In this document: positions 46,270-56,264 of the stretch, piece after piece | How the letters are laid out: every line of letters starts with the position of its first letter | How positions within the stretch are numbered: the first letter of the stretch is position 1 | Assembly (NCBI RefSeq): GCF_016860605.1 | Contig: NZ_BNJR01000014.1 | Coordinates: 62,001-126,000 of the forward strand | Direction of reading: 5' to 3' | DNA length: 64,000 nt | DNA from: Lentilactobacillus fungorum | Lineage (GTDB): Bacteria; Bacillota; Bacilli; Lactobacillales; Lactobacillaceae | Translations under genes and position numbers: made by a program | Notes under the pieces: model-generated | Told to the model about the DNA's origin: nothing | Database searches by the model: none | The model's input: only the letters and a program-made list of their open reading frames with translations

Positions 46270-47526
46270 TCAGTATTGATCTTGCTGCCATTTCTTACTA
46301 TAAAATTGATTATTAATCTTGTAATGTGGCGGACTCACTTTCTTAGTCAAAAACGGTTTGACGCTTTGATCAATTTTTAGCCAGCCCCGCCAACCCGGGT
46401 GAATCGTATCCGTCATAAAGTATGGTACGTTGCCATCCTTAGATAAATCGGCAATATGATTAAACCCTTGGGAGCGTAATTGATACTTAATTTTGGCACT
46501 AAACTTTTGCAACATTGACGCCGAAAGGCCGGTGTATTGCTGCCACTTTCGGTTTACCGGCGGAATGATGAATAAGACGTTGGTTCGATCCTTGGCAAAC
46601 TGGTCAAGGACCAATTCGAAATCACTATATTCCGGGGACTGAAGGTAGCTTTGATTGGCTTGAAAGTCTTTTAGCTGGCCAATATGCCGCTTTAGACGAC
46701 GATTCCAAAAGGCATTACTAATCCCAAAGTCATTGGAAGTGGTTTGTTGCTTGCCAAGCTTTCCGGCTAATGCGTATAGTTTTCGATCATTGTCATGCTT
46801 GGGCAGCAATTTCATATTCTTATCAATCGTTTCGGCATTATTAAGCGGGATTCGAAACCGTGAGTAAATTTGATCTTCGTTTAACAAAATTCGCCGACGA
46901 ACGCCAATATATAGCATTTGAGACCTCGTTGGCGCTAATCCGGCCGCAATCCTAGCTAAAGCTGATGAAATAATCTTGTCTGAATTACCGGATGGCATCT
47001 CTAAGAGCCGATAAGCCGCATAACGATCCATCTTGGAACCAGTTTGATTTTCAATCCATGTCGTCGTTTGCAGCGGTGAATAATAAAACATAAATGCGTT
47101 GGGATTCTCGCCGATTGGGGTAAACCATTGAGGTGATACGAAGAAAACCGCCTTTTTGTTTTTAAGTTGGGCATTTACCGACTGCATCACAAAAAAGTTG
47201 GTTAGCGACTGGCTCCCCCGAGCACCCAAAAGAAATGGTCGGTACGAACGATGATACTTTGTTGCCAAAACCGACGGGTGAAATGGGTCAAATCGGGACC
47301 ATTCAGACGAACCGAAAAACGGCACGTAATGATTTTCCAAAGCATTTCTTTTGATCAGCTGCCCCTTTAATACTAACGGTGACAGTGACGCAGCAGCATT
47401 TCGTTGAACCTTTGGACTAACGTAATTAAATCGGCTCCAAAGCGGGGACAAAAATACCACCAACATCAACGCAGCCGCCGTTAGAATCGGGCCAAAGATT
47501 AGCCATAACCGCTTCTTTAGGCTCAT
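46270..47526 (-). CDS. dltD: D-alanyl transfer protein DltD
   Basis: 418 residues. One N-terminal membrane anchor ([24 protein letters not shown]), then an exported SGNH-like domain with Ser in [14 protein letters not shown] and Asp/His in [11 protein letters not shown]. It transfers D-alanine onto teichoic acids outside the membrane. Overlaps dltC by 4 nt. Confidence 0.92.
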   Translation of the reverse strand: MSLKKRLWLIFGPILTAAALMLVVFLSPLWSRFNYVSPKVQRNAAASLSPLVLKGQLIKRNALENHYVPFFGSSEWSRFDPFHPSVLATKYHRSYRPFLLGARGSQSLTNFFVMQSVNAQLKNKKAVFFVSPQWFTPIGENPNAFMFYYSPLQTTTWIENQTGSKMDRYAAYRLLEMPSGNSDKIISSALARIAAGLAPTRSQMLYIGVRRRILLNEDQIYSRFRIPLNNAETIDKNMKLLPKHDNDRKLYALAGKLGKQQTTSNDFGISNAFWNRRLKRHIGQLKDFQANQSYLQSPEYSDFELVLDQFAKDRTNVLFIIPPVNRKWQQYTGLSASMLQKFSAKIKYQLRSQGFNHIADLSKDGNVPYFMTDTIHPGWRGWLKIDQSVKPFLTKKVSPPHYKINNQFYSKKWQQDQY

Positions 47527-47765
47527 TGTTTCATTGCTTCGACTTTCTCAATAATTTTGGCTGGCGTATCCCACTCGTTTCGATCAAATTCCGAAACGGG
47601 CGCTTCAATTCCAAGTTGATCTTGGAGTTCCAGCAATAATTGAACCGTCCCCATTGAATCTAGTAAGGCACTATCATACAGGTTTTCATCAAGATTCTCT
47701 GAAAAATCCTCACCAGTTAAATCCTTCAAAATTTCAATAACCGTTTCTTTTACATTATCCATCAT
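47523..47765 (-). CDS. dltC: D-alanyl carrier protein DltC
   Basis: 80 residues. The phosphopantetheine attachment Ser is in [14 protein letters not shown]. It carries D-alanine as a thioester from DltA to DltB. It is separated from dltB by one palindromic repeat, ending 22 nt before this ATG, an unusual interruption of the normally compact operon. Confidence 0.93.
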   Translation of the reverse strand: MMDNVKETVIEILKDLTGEDFSENLDENLYDSALLDSMGTVQLLLELQDQLGIEAPVSEFDRNEWDTPAKIIEKVEAMKQ

Positions 47766-47787
47766 AATCCACCTCTATTATTAATAA

Positions 47788-47904
47788 GTGAGCGAAGCAA
47801 AGCGCTTAGGAATCGGAGCGTAAGTCTCCTTTGTGGGAAATTCCCGGGCTTGGAATTTTTCACAAAGGTGCTTACGCGCAGATTCCTGCTTTGCACAGCC
47901 GTCC
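47788..47904 (-). repeat. Palindromic repeat block 6 (1 copy between dltB and dltC)
   Basis: Unit of 117 bp. Its TAGGAC end provides the dltB stop codon (TAG, 47906-47904). GGAATC pairs with GATTCC in the outer stem, another compensated variant. Confidence 0.9.
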
Positions 47905-49121
47905 TAAAATCTATGCGGCCCAAAGAACAAAGTGTTCAAGAAACCTGAGAAAATCAAGAAACTAAAGCAAACAACGTTAAACGTTAAAAATATCGCGAAT
48001 AATTCCGTTAACTTGTTGTGTGGAATAACCGCTTGATGTTTCTTTTTATACCGAAGCCACGTGTCATTAATAACCAACGCCACGCCATGGAACAAGCCAT
48101 AAGTAATATAAAACCAAGTTTCACCGTGCCAAAATCCCATGATTAACATATTGATAACGTAACAGACATTCGCCGTCGTCACCCGACTTTTGAATACCTT
48201 GTGCTTCATGAAGAAGAACACCAGCCGCATGAATATATAATCCCGGAACCAAAACGACAGAGTCATATGCCAACGATTCCAAAAGTCTTTAATGTTCTTA
48301 GACTTAAATGGTTGGTTGAAGTTCATTGGCGTCTTGATACCCATCAAATAACTAATTCCAACCGCAAACAAACTATAACCGGCAAAGTCAAAAAACAAAT
48401 CCATGCTGTAGACATACATATAAGCCACAATGTTCCATGAAAAGCCATGTGCCAAAAGTGCCCGCCGTTCAACGATTGGCATCAACATCGTGCCAAAAAA
48501 GTAAGCTAAGATAAACTTATACACAAACCCGGTAAAAATATAACGAACCCCGGTTTGGATCAAGTTTAAATACTCTGATTGTGGAGGCACTTTTTCGTAA
48601 TCCGTCAAAAAACGACGGTACCGATCAATTGGCCCAGAAGAAATCGTTGGGAAGAATAATAAAAACTGGCCAAAGAGAACCGGATGAAATTCCTTGATAA
48701 TCCCATCCCTAGTTTCCATGATTGTTTGGACGACCTTGAACGTGATGTAAGAGATCCCCAAAAAGCCGATAATTGATTGGCGCCCATTTTCAATGGCTGG
48801 CGTCACTTTAACAATCACTAACGGCAAAATTGCTAAAATAACTGCCCCAATGAAGACCCAGCCCTTATTGGCCGATCCCTTTCGCTGACGATAGTAAGAA
48901 TAACCACTAACTAGCAATATCTGATAGATAAAATAACCAATCAAGGCAATCCCGGTTCGCCAATTTGGCCCGCCAAACGTCAGTAATAAAAAGAAGAAGG
49001 AAATAAGGGTTTGGTACCCCCGAAAACGCCGGCCATATAGCAGGCCAATCATTAACGGGATAATCGCTAGTGCCAACCATAGAAAGTAAGTTGGATTACC
49101 GTATGGAACAAACCACCTCAT
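47904..49121 (-). CDS. dltB: D-alanyl-lipoteichoic acid acyltransferase DltB (MBOAT)
   Basis: 405 residues, multi-pass membrane protein with FWNRWHMTLSFWFRDYIF and the catalytic His region MGFWHGETWFYITYGLFHG. It moves D-alanyl groups from DltC across the membrane. ATG overlaps dltA stop by 4 nt. The C-terminus GPHRF is followed by a stop codon contributed by the adjacent repeat. Confidence 0.94.
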   Translation of the reverse strand: MRWFVPYGNPTYFLWLALAIIPLMIGLLYGRRFRGYQTLISFFFLLLTFGGPNWRTGIALIGYFIYQILLVSGYSYYRQRKGSANKGWVFIGAVILAILPLVIVKVTPAIENGRQSIIGFLGISYITFKVVQTIMETRDGIIKEFHPVLFGQFLLFFPTISSGPIDRYRRFLTDYEKVPPQSEYLNLIQTGVRYIFTGFVYKFILAYFFGTMLMPIVERRALLAHGFSWNIVAYMYVYSMDLFFDFAGYSLFAVGISYLMGIKTPMNFNQPFKSKNIKDFWNRWHMTLSFWFRDYIFMRLVFFFMKHKVFKSRVTTANVCYVINMLIMGFWHGETWFYITYGLFHGVALVINDTWLRYKKKHQAVIPHNKLTELFAIFLTFNVVCFSFLIFSGFLNTLFFGPHRF

Positions 49122-50644
49122 TGGCTGTTAACCTCTTTAATAACCGCTTTAATATCAATCTTCCCATTTGTACTCAGCGGTAAACTCTTTCGATAAACCA
49201 GCTTTTGTGGAATCATGTAGGCCATCATCATGGTGCTCAGATTTTTCTTGATTGCTGCAGTGAGGGCTAACTCCGACTTAAAGTCATTGGCTTCCGGCAC
49301 AATATAAGCAATCAACATTGAAACCGTGTGTTGCGCGTTATACTTTGGCACGACCACGGCTTGCTTAATATGCGCTTCCTTGCTGATGATGCCTGATACG
49401 TCCTCTAATTCAATCCGAAAACCATTTAATTTGATCTGGAAATCTTTTCGACCGAAATATTTCAACAGCCCATTTTCATCTATACTTGTAATATCGCCCG
49501 TTCGATAAGCATTTGCATTACCTACTTTGTAAAAGACTTGGGCATTTTTTTCGGGATTGTTGATATACCCCTTTGAAACGCCGACACCATCAATTACCAG
49601 TTCTCCTTTTTGTCCGTTAGCCACGGGCATTTTTTTATCATCAACAACCGTTGCCTGCATACCGGCTTTGACATAGCCAATTGGCAAACGGTCATACGTA
49701 TCGAGAATTTCATTGGTAATCTCAATTTGGGTGATTGCAACCGTTGACTCAGTTGGCCCATAAGTGTTGAAAACATGGGCATCCGGGAACCGTTTTTTTA
49801 AGGCTGCGGCCGTTTGGTGAGTCAATTCTTCACCACAGAAAAGAAAATGGGTTAGCTGAGGATAATGTTGCTGATCAAAGGTCGATTCTAACAAACAAAT
49901 GTCAACAAAAGACGGCGTCGACACCCAAACATTAATCGACAGACTTCGCAATGCTGTAAATAAAACAATAAAATTGTCAGTCGTCTTTTTGGATAATACC
50001 TGCAAGACGCCCCCACGAACCAAAGTGGGATACAGACTCATAACCGATAAATCAAAAGAATATGCTGGTTGTTGGAGCATCTGGAGTTCTGTCGGTAACT
50101 TAAAATCGTCGCCTACCATCCAATCAACGAAGCTTTTTAGGTTGTTATAACTGATTTGAACCCCTTTGGGCACACCCGTTGTCCCCGATGTAAAAATGAT
50201 ATAAAAAGTTTGATCATCAGAAACGGCGTGAGTCAGGTGGTAATTAACTCGTTCTAAAAAGATTTGGTCCAACTCTGCTTTGCTAATCGTCGGCACATTT
50301 GGCATAGCGACTGGTAAGTCAGCAACGGCAATCACCGCTACTGGTTCGGCAATTTTGTTAATCATCTCAAGGCGTTCTTTAGGAGAGTTAACATCAACTG
50401 GAATATAAGCATGTCCTGATTTGACAACCCCAATAAACGTTGCAATCATCTCAAATGATTTACCACCAAAGACGATGATTGGCTGATTAATTGGCAGCCC
50501 CATCGCATCAATATGTTCGGCCAAAGCATCCGAATAAGCTTTTAATTCCCCGTACGTGTTTTGTTGATTCTCATAATGATAGGCAATCTTACTACCATCG
50601 CTTATCGCATAGGAATCAATTTGGTCAATTAAACTTTCAGTCAT
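49118..50644 (-). CDS. dltA: D-alanine--DltC ligase
   Basis: 508 residues from ATG 50644 (GAGAGGG upstream; a TTG precedes in frame). Adenylation-domain motifs IIFTSGTTGVPKG, NTYGPTESTVA, YRTGD and the final Lys in LSTNGKIDIKAV. It activates D-alanine with ATP and loads it on DltC. Confidence 0.94.
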   Translation of the reverse strand: MTESLIDQIDSYAISDGSKIAYHYENQQNTYGELKAYSDALAEHIDAMGLPINQPIIVFGGKSFEMIATFIGVVKSGHAYIPVDVNSPKERLEMINKIAEPVAVIAVADLPVAMPNVPTISKAELDQIFLERVNYHLTHAVSDDQTFYIIFTSGTTGVPKGVQISYNNLKSFVDWMVGDDFKLPTELQMLQQPAYSFDLSVMSLYPTLVRGGVLQVLSKKTTDNFIVLFTALRSLSINVWVSTPSFVDICLLESTFDQQHYPQLTHFLFCGEELTHQTAAALKKRFPDAHVFNTYGPTESTVAITQIEITNEILDTYDRLPIGYVKAGMQATVVDDKKMPVANGQKGELVIDGVGVSKGYINNPEKNAQVFYKVGNANAYRTGDITSIDENGLLKYFGRKDFQIKLNGFRIELEDVSGIISKEAHIKQAVVVPKYNAQHTVSMLIAYIVPEANDFKSELALTAAIKKNLSTMMMAYMIPQKLVYRKSLPLSTNGKIDIKAVIKEVNSQ

Positions 50645-50658
50645 CAATTGTCACCCTC

Positions 50659-50802
50659 TCAGAATTCGTTGTAAATAAATTTAGCTTGATTAATCCCACT
50701 GTAGTCGTAAAGGTAAAACAGGATCATCATGATCGCAAAATAGATCAGCGTTTCTAATATGAACTTAACAATGGGTTTTTCCAGCCATTGTTTTAATGCC
50801 AT
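50659..50802 (-). CDS. dltX: DltX, small membrane protein of the dlt operon
   Basis: 47 residues, GGGAGGTGG upstream, ending 14 nt before dltA. One membrane helix (LETLIYFAIMMILFYLYDY) and the conserved C-terminal FIYNEF, the signature of DltX. It is needed for teichoic acid D-alanylation in species where tested. Repeat block 7 ends 21 nt before the start. Confidence 0.92.
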   Translation of the reverse strand: MALKQWLEKPIVKFILETLIYFAIMMILFYLYDYSGINQAKFIYNEF

Positions 50803-50823
50803 ATAACCACCTCCCAAAAGATA

Positions 50824-51187
50824 GTGAGCGGAGCAAAGCGCTTAGAAGTCGGAGTACAAGTCTCCTCGAACGGAAATTCCCGGGCTTGGAATTTTTGTTC
50901 GAGGTGCTTGTGCGCAGACTTCTGCTTTGCGCAGCTGTCCTAGTAAAGTGAGCGGAGCAAAGCGCTTAGAAAGCGGAGCCTAAGTTGGCTTGGCCGGAAA
51001 TCCCGGGCCTGGATTTTTGGACAAGTCGGCTTAGGTGCAGCTTTCTGCTTTGCGTAGCTGTCCTAATAAAGTGAGCGGAGCAAAGCGCTTAGAAACTGGA
51101 GCATAAGGCATCTTGGCCGGAAATCCCGGGTTTGGATTTTTGGCCAAGTCGCTTTAGATAAAACTTCCTGCCTAGCGCAACTATCTC
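50824..51187 (-). repeat. Palindromic repeat block 7 (3 copies)
   Basis: Units 50824-50940, 50948-51063 and 51071 to about 51187 (degenerate end). They fill nearly the whole gap between the upstream serine hydrolase and dltX. Confidence 0.9.
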
Positions 51188-51193
51188 AACACA

Positions 51194-52396
51194 TTAGGTG
51201 ATCTGACCATCTAGCAATTCTGTATACAAAGCAATCGCGGGCTCTTGAATTGATTGAGCCGGCCGGTAGTTATTACTAAGTAACACAACGCCATTTTGGC
51301 CGCCTCTGGTAATTAAAATAACCGCTTCATAGCCATAGCCGATGCCATGCGACCGGATACCGTTTTTGAGGTTATAAATCCCGCCACCATACGTTGAAGC
51401 ACTACCTGCCGCATGTAATGCCGCCACGGCCTGCCTGGAGATAATCCGTCCCCGTAAAATAGCTCGTTCGGCCTTAAACAAATCAATCGGACTCATATAA
51501 ACTTGGCCGGTTCCCAATTCATTTTGTTTGGCCGCTTGTGCTTCCTTAAAGGGCACCTCATAATTTTGCTCAGCTTGATTGGTCTTTTGGTATCGATAGG
51601 CAATTGTTCGAAACGAACTAGCCGGCCAACGTTGAACAAAACCAGTTCCCCGTAAATTCAACGGATAAACGAACGTTTGGTAAAAGTTTTGTCGATATGA
51701 TTGCTTTGTCAGTTTGCCAATAATGCCTGCCAATAACACATAATTGACTGGTTGATAATCCCACTGACCTAATGCGGTCTCCCGGCTGTCCACATGAGTA
51801 ACTGCATACTCAATCACCCGCTTTTCACTAAGGGCAACGTTTGCACCCACGGTTGACATTGAGAGTCCAGAATCCATATCCAATAAATTTCGAATTGTGA
51901 TTCGATTGGCGTTTGGAATCGCCGGATAGAACTTGGCTAATTTCGTATTAAGTGAAAGTCGCTTTTCGACAACTAACTTCATCATTTGCACGGCGGTCAA
52001 TGATTTTTGAATTGATAAAATTTGGTATTGAGAATTTGGCAGATTAGGTTGGCGCTTGGCGTAGTTCGCGTAACCAAGTCCGCGACGATAAATGACCCGA
52101 CCATTTCGGACAATTAATGCTGAGCCAACAAAGTGATTTTGCCGTAAATAATTCGTAATCCGAAGTGCTTGGCCGGTCAACTTTTTTGGCTGTTGACTCG
52201 AAGAACGCTTGGCAGCTGGCGTAGAACTTGATTGACTGCTGGCTTTGCTAGCCGACTCTTTTGCTGACTTTTTTTGCAACTTCTTCGCCTGCCGCGTTTG
52301 ATCATTATTTTGGAAATGCCAGTAGGAAAGACCTCCTACTAATCCAACTACGAAAACTGTCAGCAATATGTACAAAAAAGTTTGCCGTCGTCGCAT
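51194..52396 (-). CDS. Exported serine hydrolase (beta-lactamase-like)
   Basis: 400 residues from ATG 52396 (AGGGGAGGGGG). N-terminal anchor FLYILLTVFVVGLVGG and a Ser/Lys-rich linker (about 45-90). SxxK as SIQK. WDYQPVNYVLLAGII occupies the place of the usual YSN motif. It reads into repeat block 7 and dltX, so it may be co-transcribed with the dlt operon. Paralogue of 44906-46237, so two such enzymes bracket the operon. Confidence 0.8.
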   Translation of the reverse strand: MRRRQTFLYILLTVFVVGLVGGLSYWHFQNNDQTRQAKKLQKKSAKESASKASSQSSSTPAAKRSSSQQPKKLTGQALRITNYLRQNHFVGSALIVRNGRVIYRRGLGYANYAKRQPNLPNSQYQILSIQKSLTAVQMMKLVVEKRLSLNTKLAKFYPAIPNANRITIRNLLDMDSGLSMSTVGANVALSEKRVIEYAVTHVDSRETALGQWDYQPVNYVLLAGIIGKLTKQSYRQNFYQTFVYPLNLRGTGFVQRWPASSFRTIAYRYQKTNQAEQNYEVPFKEAQAAKQNELGTGQVYMSPIDLFKAERAILRGRIISRQAVAALHAAGSASTYGGGIYNLKNGIRSHGIGYGYEAVILITRGGQNGVVLLSNNYRPAQSIQEPAIALYTELLDGQIT

Positions 52397-52897
52397 AAAA
52401 TCCCCCTCCCCTCTAAAAAAGTAAGCAGTACCAAGCATTCAATCACTATCGCAAATAGAATGTGAGCTAGCCTGCATCGTAGAATAAGCCACCCTTAACT
52501 AGGACTGCTAACCCCAGCTTTCGCTTATCCATGATCCCGACTTTTTACTGCTGTTCCAAAAATTACATTTTGCAATCATTGTCACATTCCGGTAACATTG
52601 ATCGGTTTTATTATGACTTGTCCAAAACAAATCACAAGCAATATGACTTTTTTATTGAGCGCTTACAAAAAGCTTTAGTTTCTTTGGAATTTCTTTATAA
52701 GATCTTGCGCATTTATCTATATCATGGTTAATAAAAAAGTAATAAAGTGTAATAGCTATGTTGCCTCATTTTTTACTTGATTAATTAGTCTGATTATCAA
52801 GTTTTACCTAAAAAGCCCCACAATCATTAGACAATTTTGTCCAATAATTGTGGGGCAATTCACCAAACTGGCGAATGAATATCGTTGTTAAGTCACT
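52397..52897. other. Intergenic region, no convincing gene
   Basis: Contains the upstream region of the serine hydrolase and a terminator at 52810-52856. An open frame at 52531-52731 lacks an RBS and typical codon use and is not called. Confidence 0.5.
52810..52856 (-). terminator. Terminator of the amino-acid ABC operon
   Basis: GCCCCACAAT with ATTGTGGGGC arms plus GACAA/TTGTC inside, followed by TTTTT on the minus strand. Confidence 0.88.
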
Positions 52898-53752
52898 TTA
52901 TTTAGTTGGCAACACAATGTCTGAAGGCTTTACTTCCTTACCAAAGTAAGGCTTCAGCTGGGTGTTGTAATCCTTGACGAAGAAACTTTGCTTCGTTAAT
53001 TTGGTGATTTCCTTATTGGTCCAGTTAAGCAACGATTGATTGCCCTTCTTAACCGCTGGGGCGATATAGGATTTCGGTCCAATGCTCTTAATGCCAACCG
53101 TGTACTTAGGGTTGTCCTTTGACCAAGCGTAAAGATAAGAATTGTCATCAGCTAATGCCACGCCACGGCCATTTTTCAAAGCGTTAAATTGCTGTGTCTT
53201 GGAATCAAATTTTAACAGGTTCACATCTGGCTGCTTAGAAGTAAAGTAGGTTTCCGCCGTCGTTCCTTTAGTCACAATCAAGTTCTTACCCTTTAATTGG
53301 CTGGCGTTGGTAATTGGCTTACTCTTCGGCGAAACCACCCCAACGGAAACTTTCATGTACGGCTTGGCAAAATCAATCACCTGTTTGCGTTGAGGGGTGA
53401 CCGTAAAGTTTGCGAGAACCAAATCTACTTTATTAGAATTCAATGCGTCAACTCGATTATTGGCGTTAACTTGGACAAATTTAACCTTTACACCCAAGTC
53501 CTTAGCCACTTGATGAGCCAAGGTGACATCATATCCCACTCGTTTCCCATCCTGATTAACCCATCCATATGGTGGTAAATCGCCAAAGACGGCAATTCGA
53601 ATGGTCCCTTTCTTTTTAATTTGTTGAACGGAGCTTGGATTGCTGCTTGAACTAGACTTTTTAGAACTATTACCGCAGCCGGTTAAAACCAGCAACAGAG
53701 CTGCAAATACACTAACAACTGTTAATAACTTTGTAAATGATCGCTTTTTCAT
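52898..53752 (-). CDS. Amino-acid ABC transporter substrate-binding lipoprotein
   Basis: 284 residues. Lipobox LTGC (Cys 26), Ser-rich linker, then SBP family 3 domain: GTIRIAVFGDLPPYGWVNQDGKRVGYDVTLAHQVAKDLG, VDLVLANFTVTPQRKQVIDFAKPYM. It belongs to the polar amino-acid group (Gln/Glu/Asp/Cys). The T-box upstream of the operon may read Cys, which would suit this family. Separated from the ATPase gene by repeat block 8. Confidence 0.88.
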   Translation of the reverse strand: MKKRSFTKLLTVVSVFAALLLVLTGCGNSSKKSSSSSNPSSVQQIKKKGTIRIAVFGDLPPYGWVNQDGKRVGYDVTLAHQVAKDLGVKVKFVQVNANNRVDALNSNKVDLVLANFTVTPQRKQVIDFAKPYMKVSVGVVSPKSKPITNASQLKGKNLIVTKGTTAETYFTSKQPDVNLLKFDSKTQQFNALKNGRGVALADDNSYLYAWSKDNPKYTVGIKSIGPKSYIAPAVKKGNQSLLNWTNKEITKLTKQSFFVKDYNTQLKPYFGKEVKPSDIVLPTK

Positions 53753-53810
53753 GAATCATTCCTCCTCAATGTTTAAACTGCTGTGGTGAAGTCAAAAAGA
53801 TAAACGTAAA

Positions 53811-54148
53811 CTCAGGATTTTTAGTCAAGTAAATTTAGGTTCTGGCGGGTTTGAAAGGCCTAGTCTATTTGGTGAACCCTAAACGCCTGGCTCCGCTCAC
53901 TTACCTTAGGACAGCTGCGCAAAGCAGGGATCTGCGCGTAAGCACCTCTAACAAAAATCCCAAGCCCGGGGATTTCCGTTAGAGGAGCCTTACACTCCGA
54001 TCCCTAGGCGCTTTGTTCCGCTCACTGTTTTAGGACAGCTGCACAAAGCAGAAACTTCCGCATAAAACATCTTGACCAAAAATCCAAACCCGGGATTTCC
54101 GGCCAAGATGCCTTATGCTACAGTTTCTAAGCGCTTTGTTCCGCTCAC
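53811..54148 (+). repeat. Palindromic repeat block 8 (2 copies plus a degenerate one)
   Basis: Units 53909-54025 and 54033-54148, with a decayed copy at about 53811-53900. This is the only block oriented against the surrounding transcription. Its end sequence TAGTGAGCGG supplies the ATPase stop codon (54150-54148). Confidence 0.88.
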
Positions 54149-54888
54149 TAAAAATCCATACTATCCAAAAACTGTTGGGCGCGATCGGTTTGCGGCTTAT
54201 TGAAGAACGTCTTGGATGGTGTTTGTTCGAGGATCCGGCCGTTCTCCAAAAAAAGAACGCGATCGGCAATTTCTTGGGCAAAATTCATCTCATGAGTGAC
54301 CACAATCATCGTCATATGGTCCTTATTCGCAAGATCCCCAATAATGTTTAACACCCCGCGAACCATTTCTGGATCCAGCGAAGCGGTCACCTCATCAAAT
54401 AACATGAAGTCCGGGTGCAACGCCAAGGCGCGAACAATTGCAATCCGTTGCTTTTGGCCGCCTGATAATTGTCGGGGATAGGCATCCTGATAATCCTCTA
54501 ATCCAACCCGCTGTAAAAGCTTAACCGCTTCTTGGCTAGCCGAATTACGATCCTTTTTCTGTACCTTCGTCGGCCCTAATAAGATATTGTCCATCACCGT
54601 TAAATTGGGAAATAGGTCGTAACTTTGAAATACCATCCCAATTTTTTGGCGAATCTGTTGCCACGTCTTTTCGTTTGGCTGAACTTTTTCCCCTTCAAAC
54701 ATAATTGTTCCCTGTTGATAGGCTTCCAGTCCATTCAAACAGCGAATTAGCGTGCTCTTACCCGAACCAGATGGCCCCAGCAAAGTCACAACTTCGCCTT
54801 TATCAACCGAAAAATTAATATCATGTAAGACGTGCCGTTTTTGATAATATTTTTCGAGATGTTCAACTTGTAAAATCTTATCAGCCAT
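54148..54888 (-). CDS. Amino-acid ABC transporter ATP-binding protein
   Basis: 246 residues. Walker A GPSGSGKST, signature LSGGQKQR, Walker B FMLFDEVTASLDPE, His in VTHEMNF. Standard GlnQ/TcyN-type ATPase. Overlaps the permease by 8 nt. The DEVTASLD sequence has Val-Thr where DEPTSALD is usual, a common variation in this family. The stop codon overlaps a repeat. Confidence 0.93.
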   Translation of the reverse strand: MADKILQVEHLEKYYQKRHVLHDINFSVDKGEVVTLLGPSGSGKSTLIRCLNGLEAYQQGTIMFEGEKVQPNEKTWQQIRQKIGMVFQSYDLFPNLTVMDNILLGPTKVQKKDRNSASQEAVKLLQRVGLEDYQDAYPRQLSGGQKQRIAIVRALALHPDFMLFDEVTASLDPEMVRGVLNIIGDLANKDHMTMIVVTHEMNFAQEIADRVLFLENGRILEQTPSKTFFNKPQTDRAQQFLDSMDF

Positions 54889-55570
54889 TTGCCCTCTCCA
54901 ATCTCCTCTTTTCTAGTCGCTTAGCCCACCAAGATAGCGGGTAATCAATCAAAAAATAGAACAAAAAGATTAATCCGTACACCCAAAAAACACCCGTTGG
55001 ATGGGTATGATTATTGGCTTCGATAATTTGTTGGCCAACGTTAATCACGTCCATTACCGAAATAAGCATCAATAAGGATGTTGTCTTGATAACCCGGGTA
55101 GCTAAGTTAATCGTGGCAGGAATCTCCAGAGTCATTGCTTGGGGAATCAAAACGTAGCGATACAATTGGTACCGATTCAAACCAATTGCCAAACCGGATT
55201 CTCGCTGATGCTTTGGCACTGAAATTAAAGCCCCCCTGACAATATCGCTCATCTCCGCAGCTACCCATAGCGCAAATACCAAGGTGGCCAGCTGATCTGC
55301 CGGCAAGTTGAAGTTCAATTGCCGCGGCAAAATGTAGTAAAACAAAAACAATAGCACTACCGTTGGCACAATTCGAAAGAATTCCAAGTAAAGTCGCAAA
55401 ATGAGCCGGAGGAGCCGATTCTTAAATGTTCGCAATACCCCAAGAATCACTCCCAGTATTAGTCCTGTAATTAAAGCAACCGCCGCAATCTTAATCGTTA
55501 CGAAAAGGCCACCAAGCAGACGGGTGAAGTTGGTACCTTCCAGTAATACACTAATTCCCGAATGAGCCAT
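54881..55570 (-). CDS. Amino-acid ABC transporter permease (second)
   Basis: 229 residues, five membrane helices, with the EAA-type loop SGLAIGLNRYQLYRYVLIPQA. Forms a heterodimeric channel with the other permease. It overlaps both neighbours, showing a tightly coupled operon. Confidence 0.92.
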   Translation of the reverse strand: MAHSGISVLLEGTNFTRLLGGLFVTIKIAAVALITGLILGVILGVLRTFKNRLLRLILRLYLEFFRIVPTVVLLFLFYYILPRQLNFNLPADQLATLVFALWVAAEMSDIVRGALISVPKHQRESGLAIGLNRYQLYRYVLIPQAMTLEIPATINLATRVIKTTSLLMLISVMDVINVGQQIIEANNHTHPTGVFWVYGLIFLFYFLIDYPLSWWAKRLEKRRLERANG

Positions 55571-56213
55571 AGCGAACCCTCTTTTCTATTAACGTCAAAA
55601 TAATGGACAACGGAATTAAAATAATGGCATATGCCACAACTAAAACAAAGAGATACTCATTTGACCGGTAATACATGCCAATCAAGTCAAGCGCCGTATT
55701 GGTTAGTTCCGGAATAGCAATAACGGTAAAGATTGACGTTTCCTTAATTAGGAAGATGACGTTAGCAGCCATTGCCGGCACACTGAGCGAAAAGCCTTGG
55801 GGAAAAACAACGTACCTGGCTAGCTGCCAGCGGCTTAATCCAATAGCTTTGCCAGATTCGACCTGCCCCTTGGCTACCCCATTAAAGCCGCCGGTAAACC
55901 CTTCAGCCATATAACTGCCACCCAAGAAAATCAAACCAATAATGCCACAAACTTGAGCGCTAAACTTGATTCCTAAAACTGGAAACGCGTAGTACAAGAA
56001 AAATAGCTGAATCAATAGTGGTGTGTTCCTCGAAATTTCAACATAGATCGTTGCAATTTGATGAAAGACTGGCACCTTAAAGTATTGGAGCAAGCTGCAA
56101 ATTAGGCCCACAATGATTGAACCGATAATTCCAATCAGTGACAGCCACAATGTCAGCACAAACCCCTTTTCAAACATCGGTAAGCTTTGCTGGATAATCT
56201 CCCAGCTGCTCAT
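55551..56213 (-). CDS. Amino-acid ABC transporter permease (first)
   Basis: 220 residues, five membrane helices, EAA loop SGKAIGLSRWQLARYVVFPQG. First gene after the T-box leader, start ATG 56213 with GAGGAG upstream. Confidence 0.92.
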   Translation of the reverse strand: MSSWEIIQQSLPMFEKGFVLTLWLSLIGIIGSIIVGLICSLLQYFKVPVFHQIATIYVEISRNTPLLIQLFFLYYAFPVLGIKFSAQVCGIIGLIFLGGSYMAEGFTGGFNGVAKGQVESGKAIGLSRWQLARYVVFPQGFSLSVPAMAANVIFLIKETSIFTVIAIPELTNTALDLIGMYYRSNEYLFVLVVAYAIILIPLSIILTLIEKRVRYGSFGN

Positions 56214-56264
56214 TGAGCATCATCTCCTCTTCTTTAAGCATTTCAACTTGACAGCACAGCCAAA

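Noticed and set aside
52440-52520. AAGGGTGGCTTATTC on the minus strand resembling a T-box
   Set aside because: Lacks the ACC-GCGG part, stem I and a following terminator.
52531-52731. 66-codon ORF with Cys-Cys near its start
   Set aside because: No RBS, unusual codon use, no terminator or target gene on that strand. Not a convincing leader peptide.
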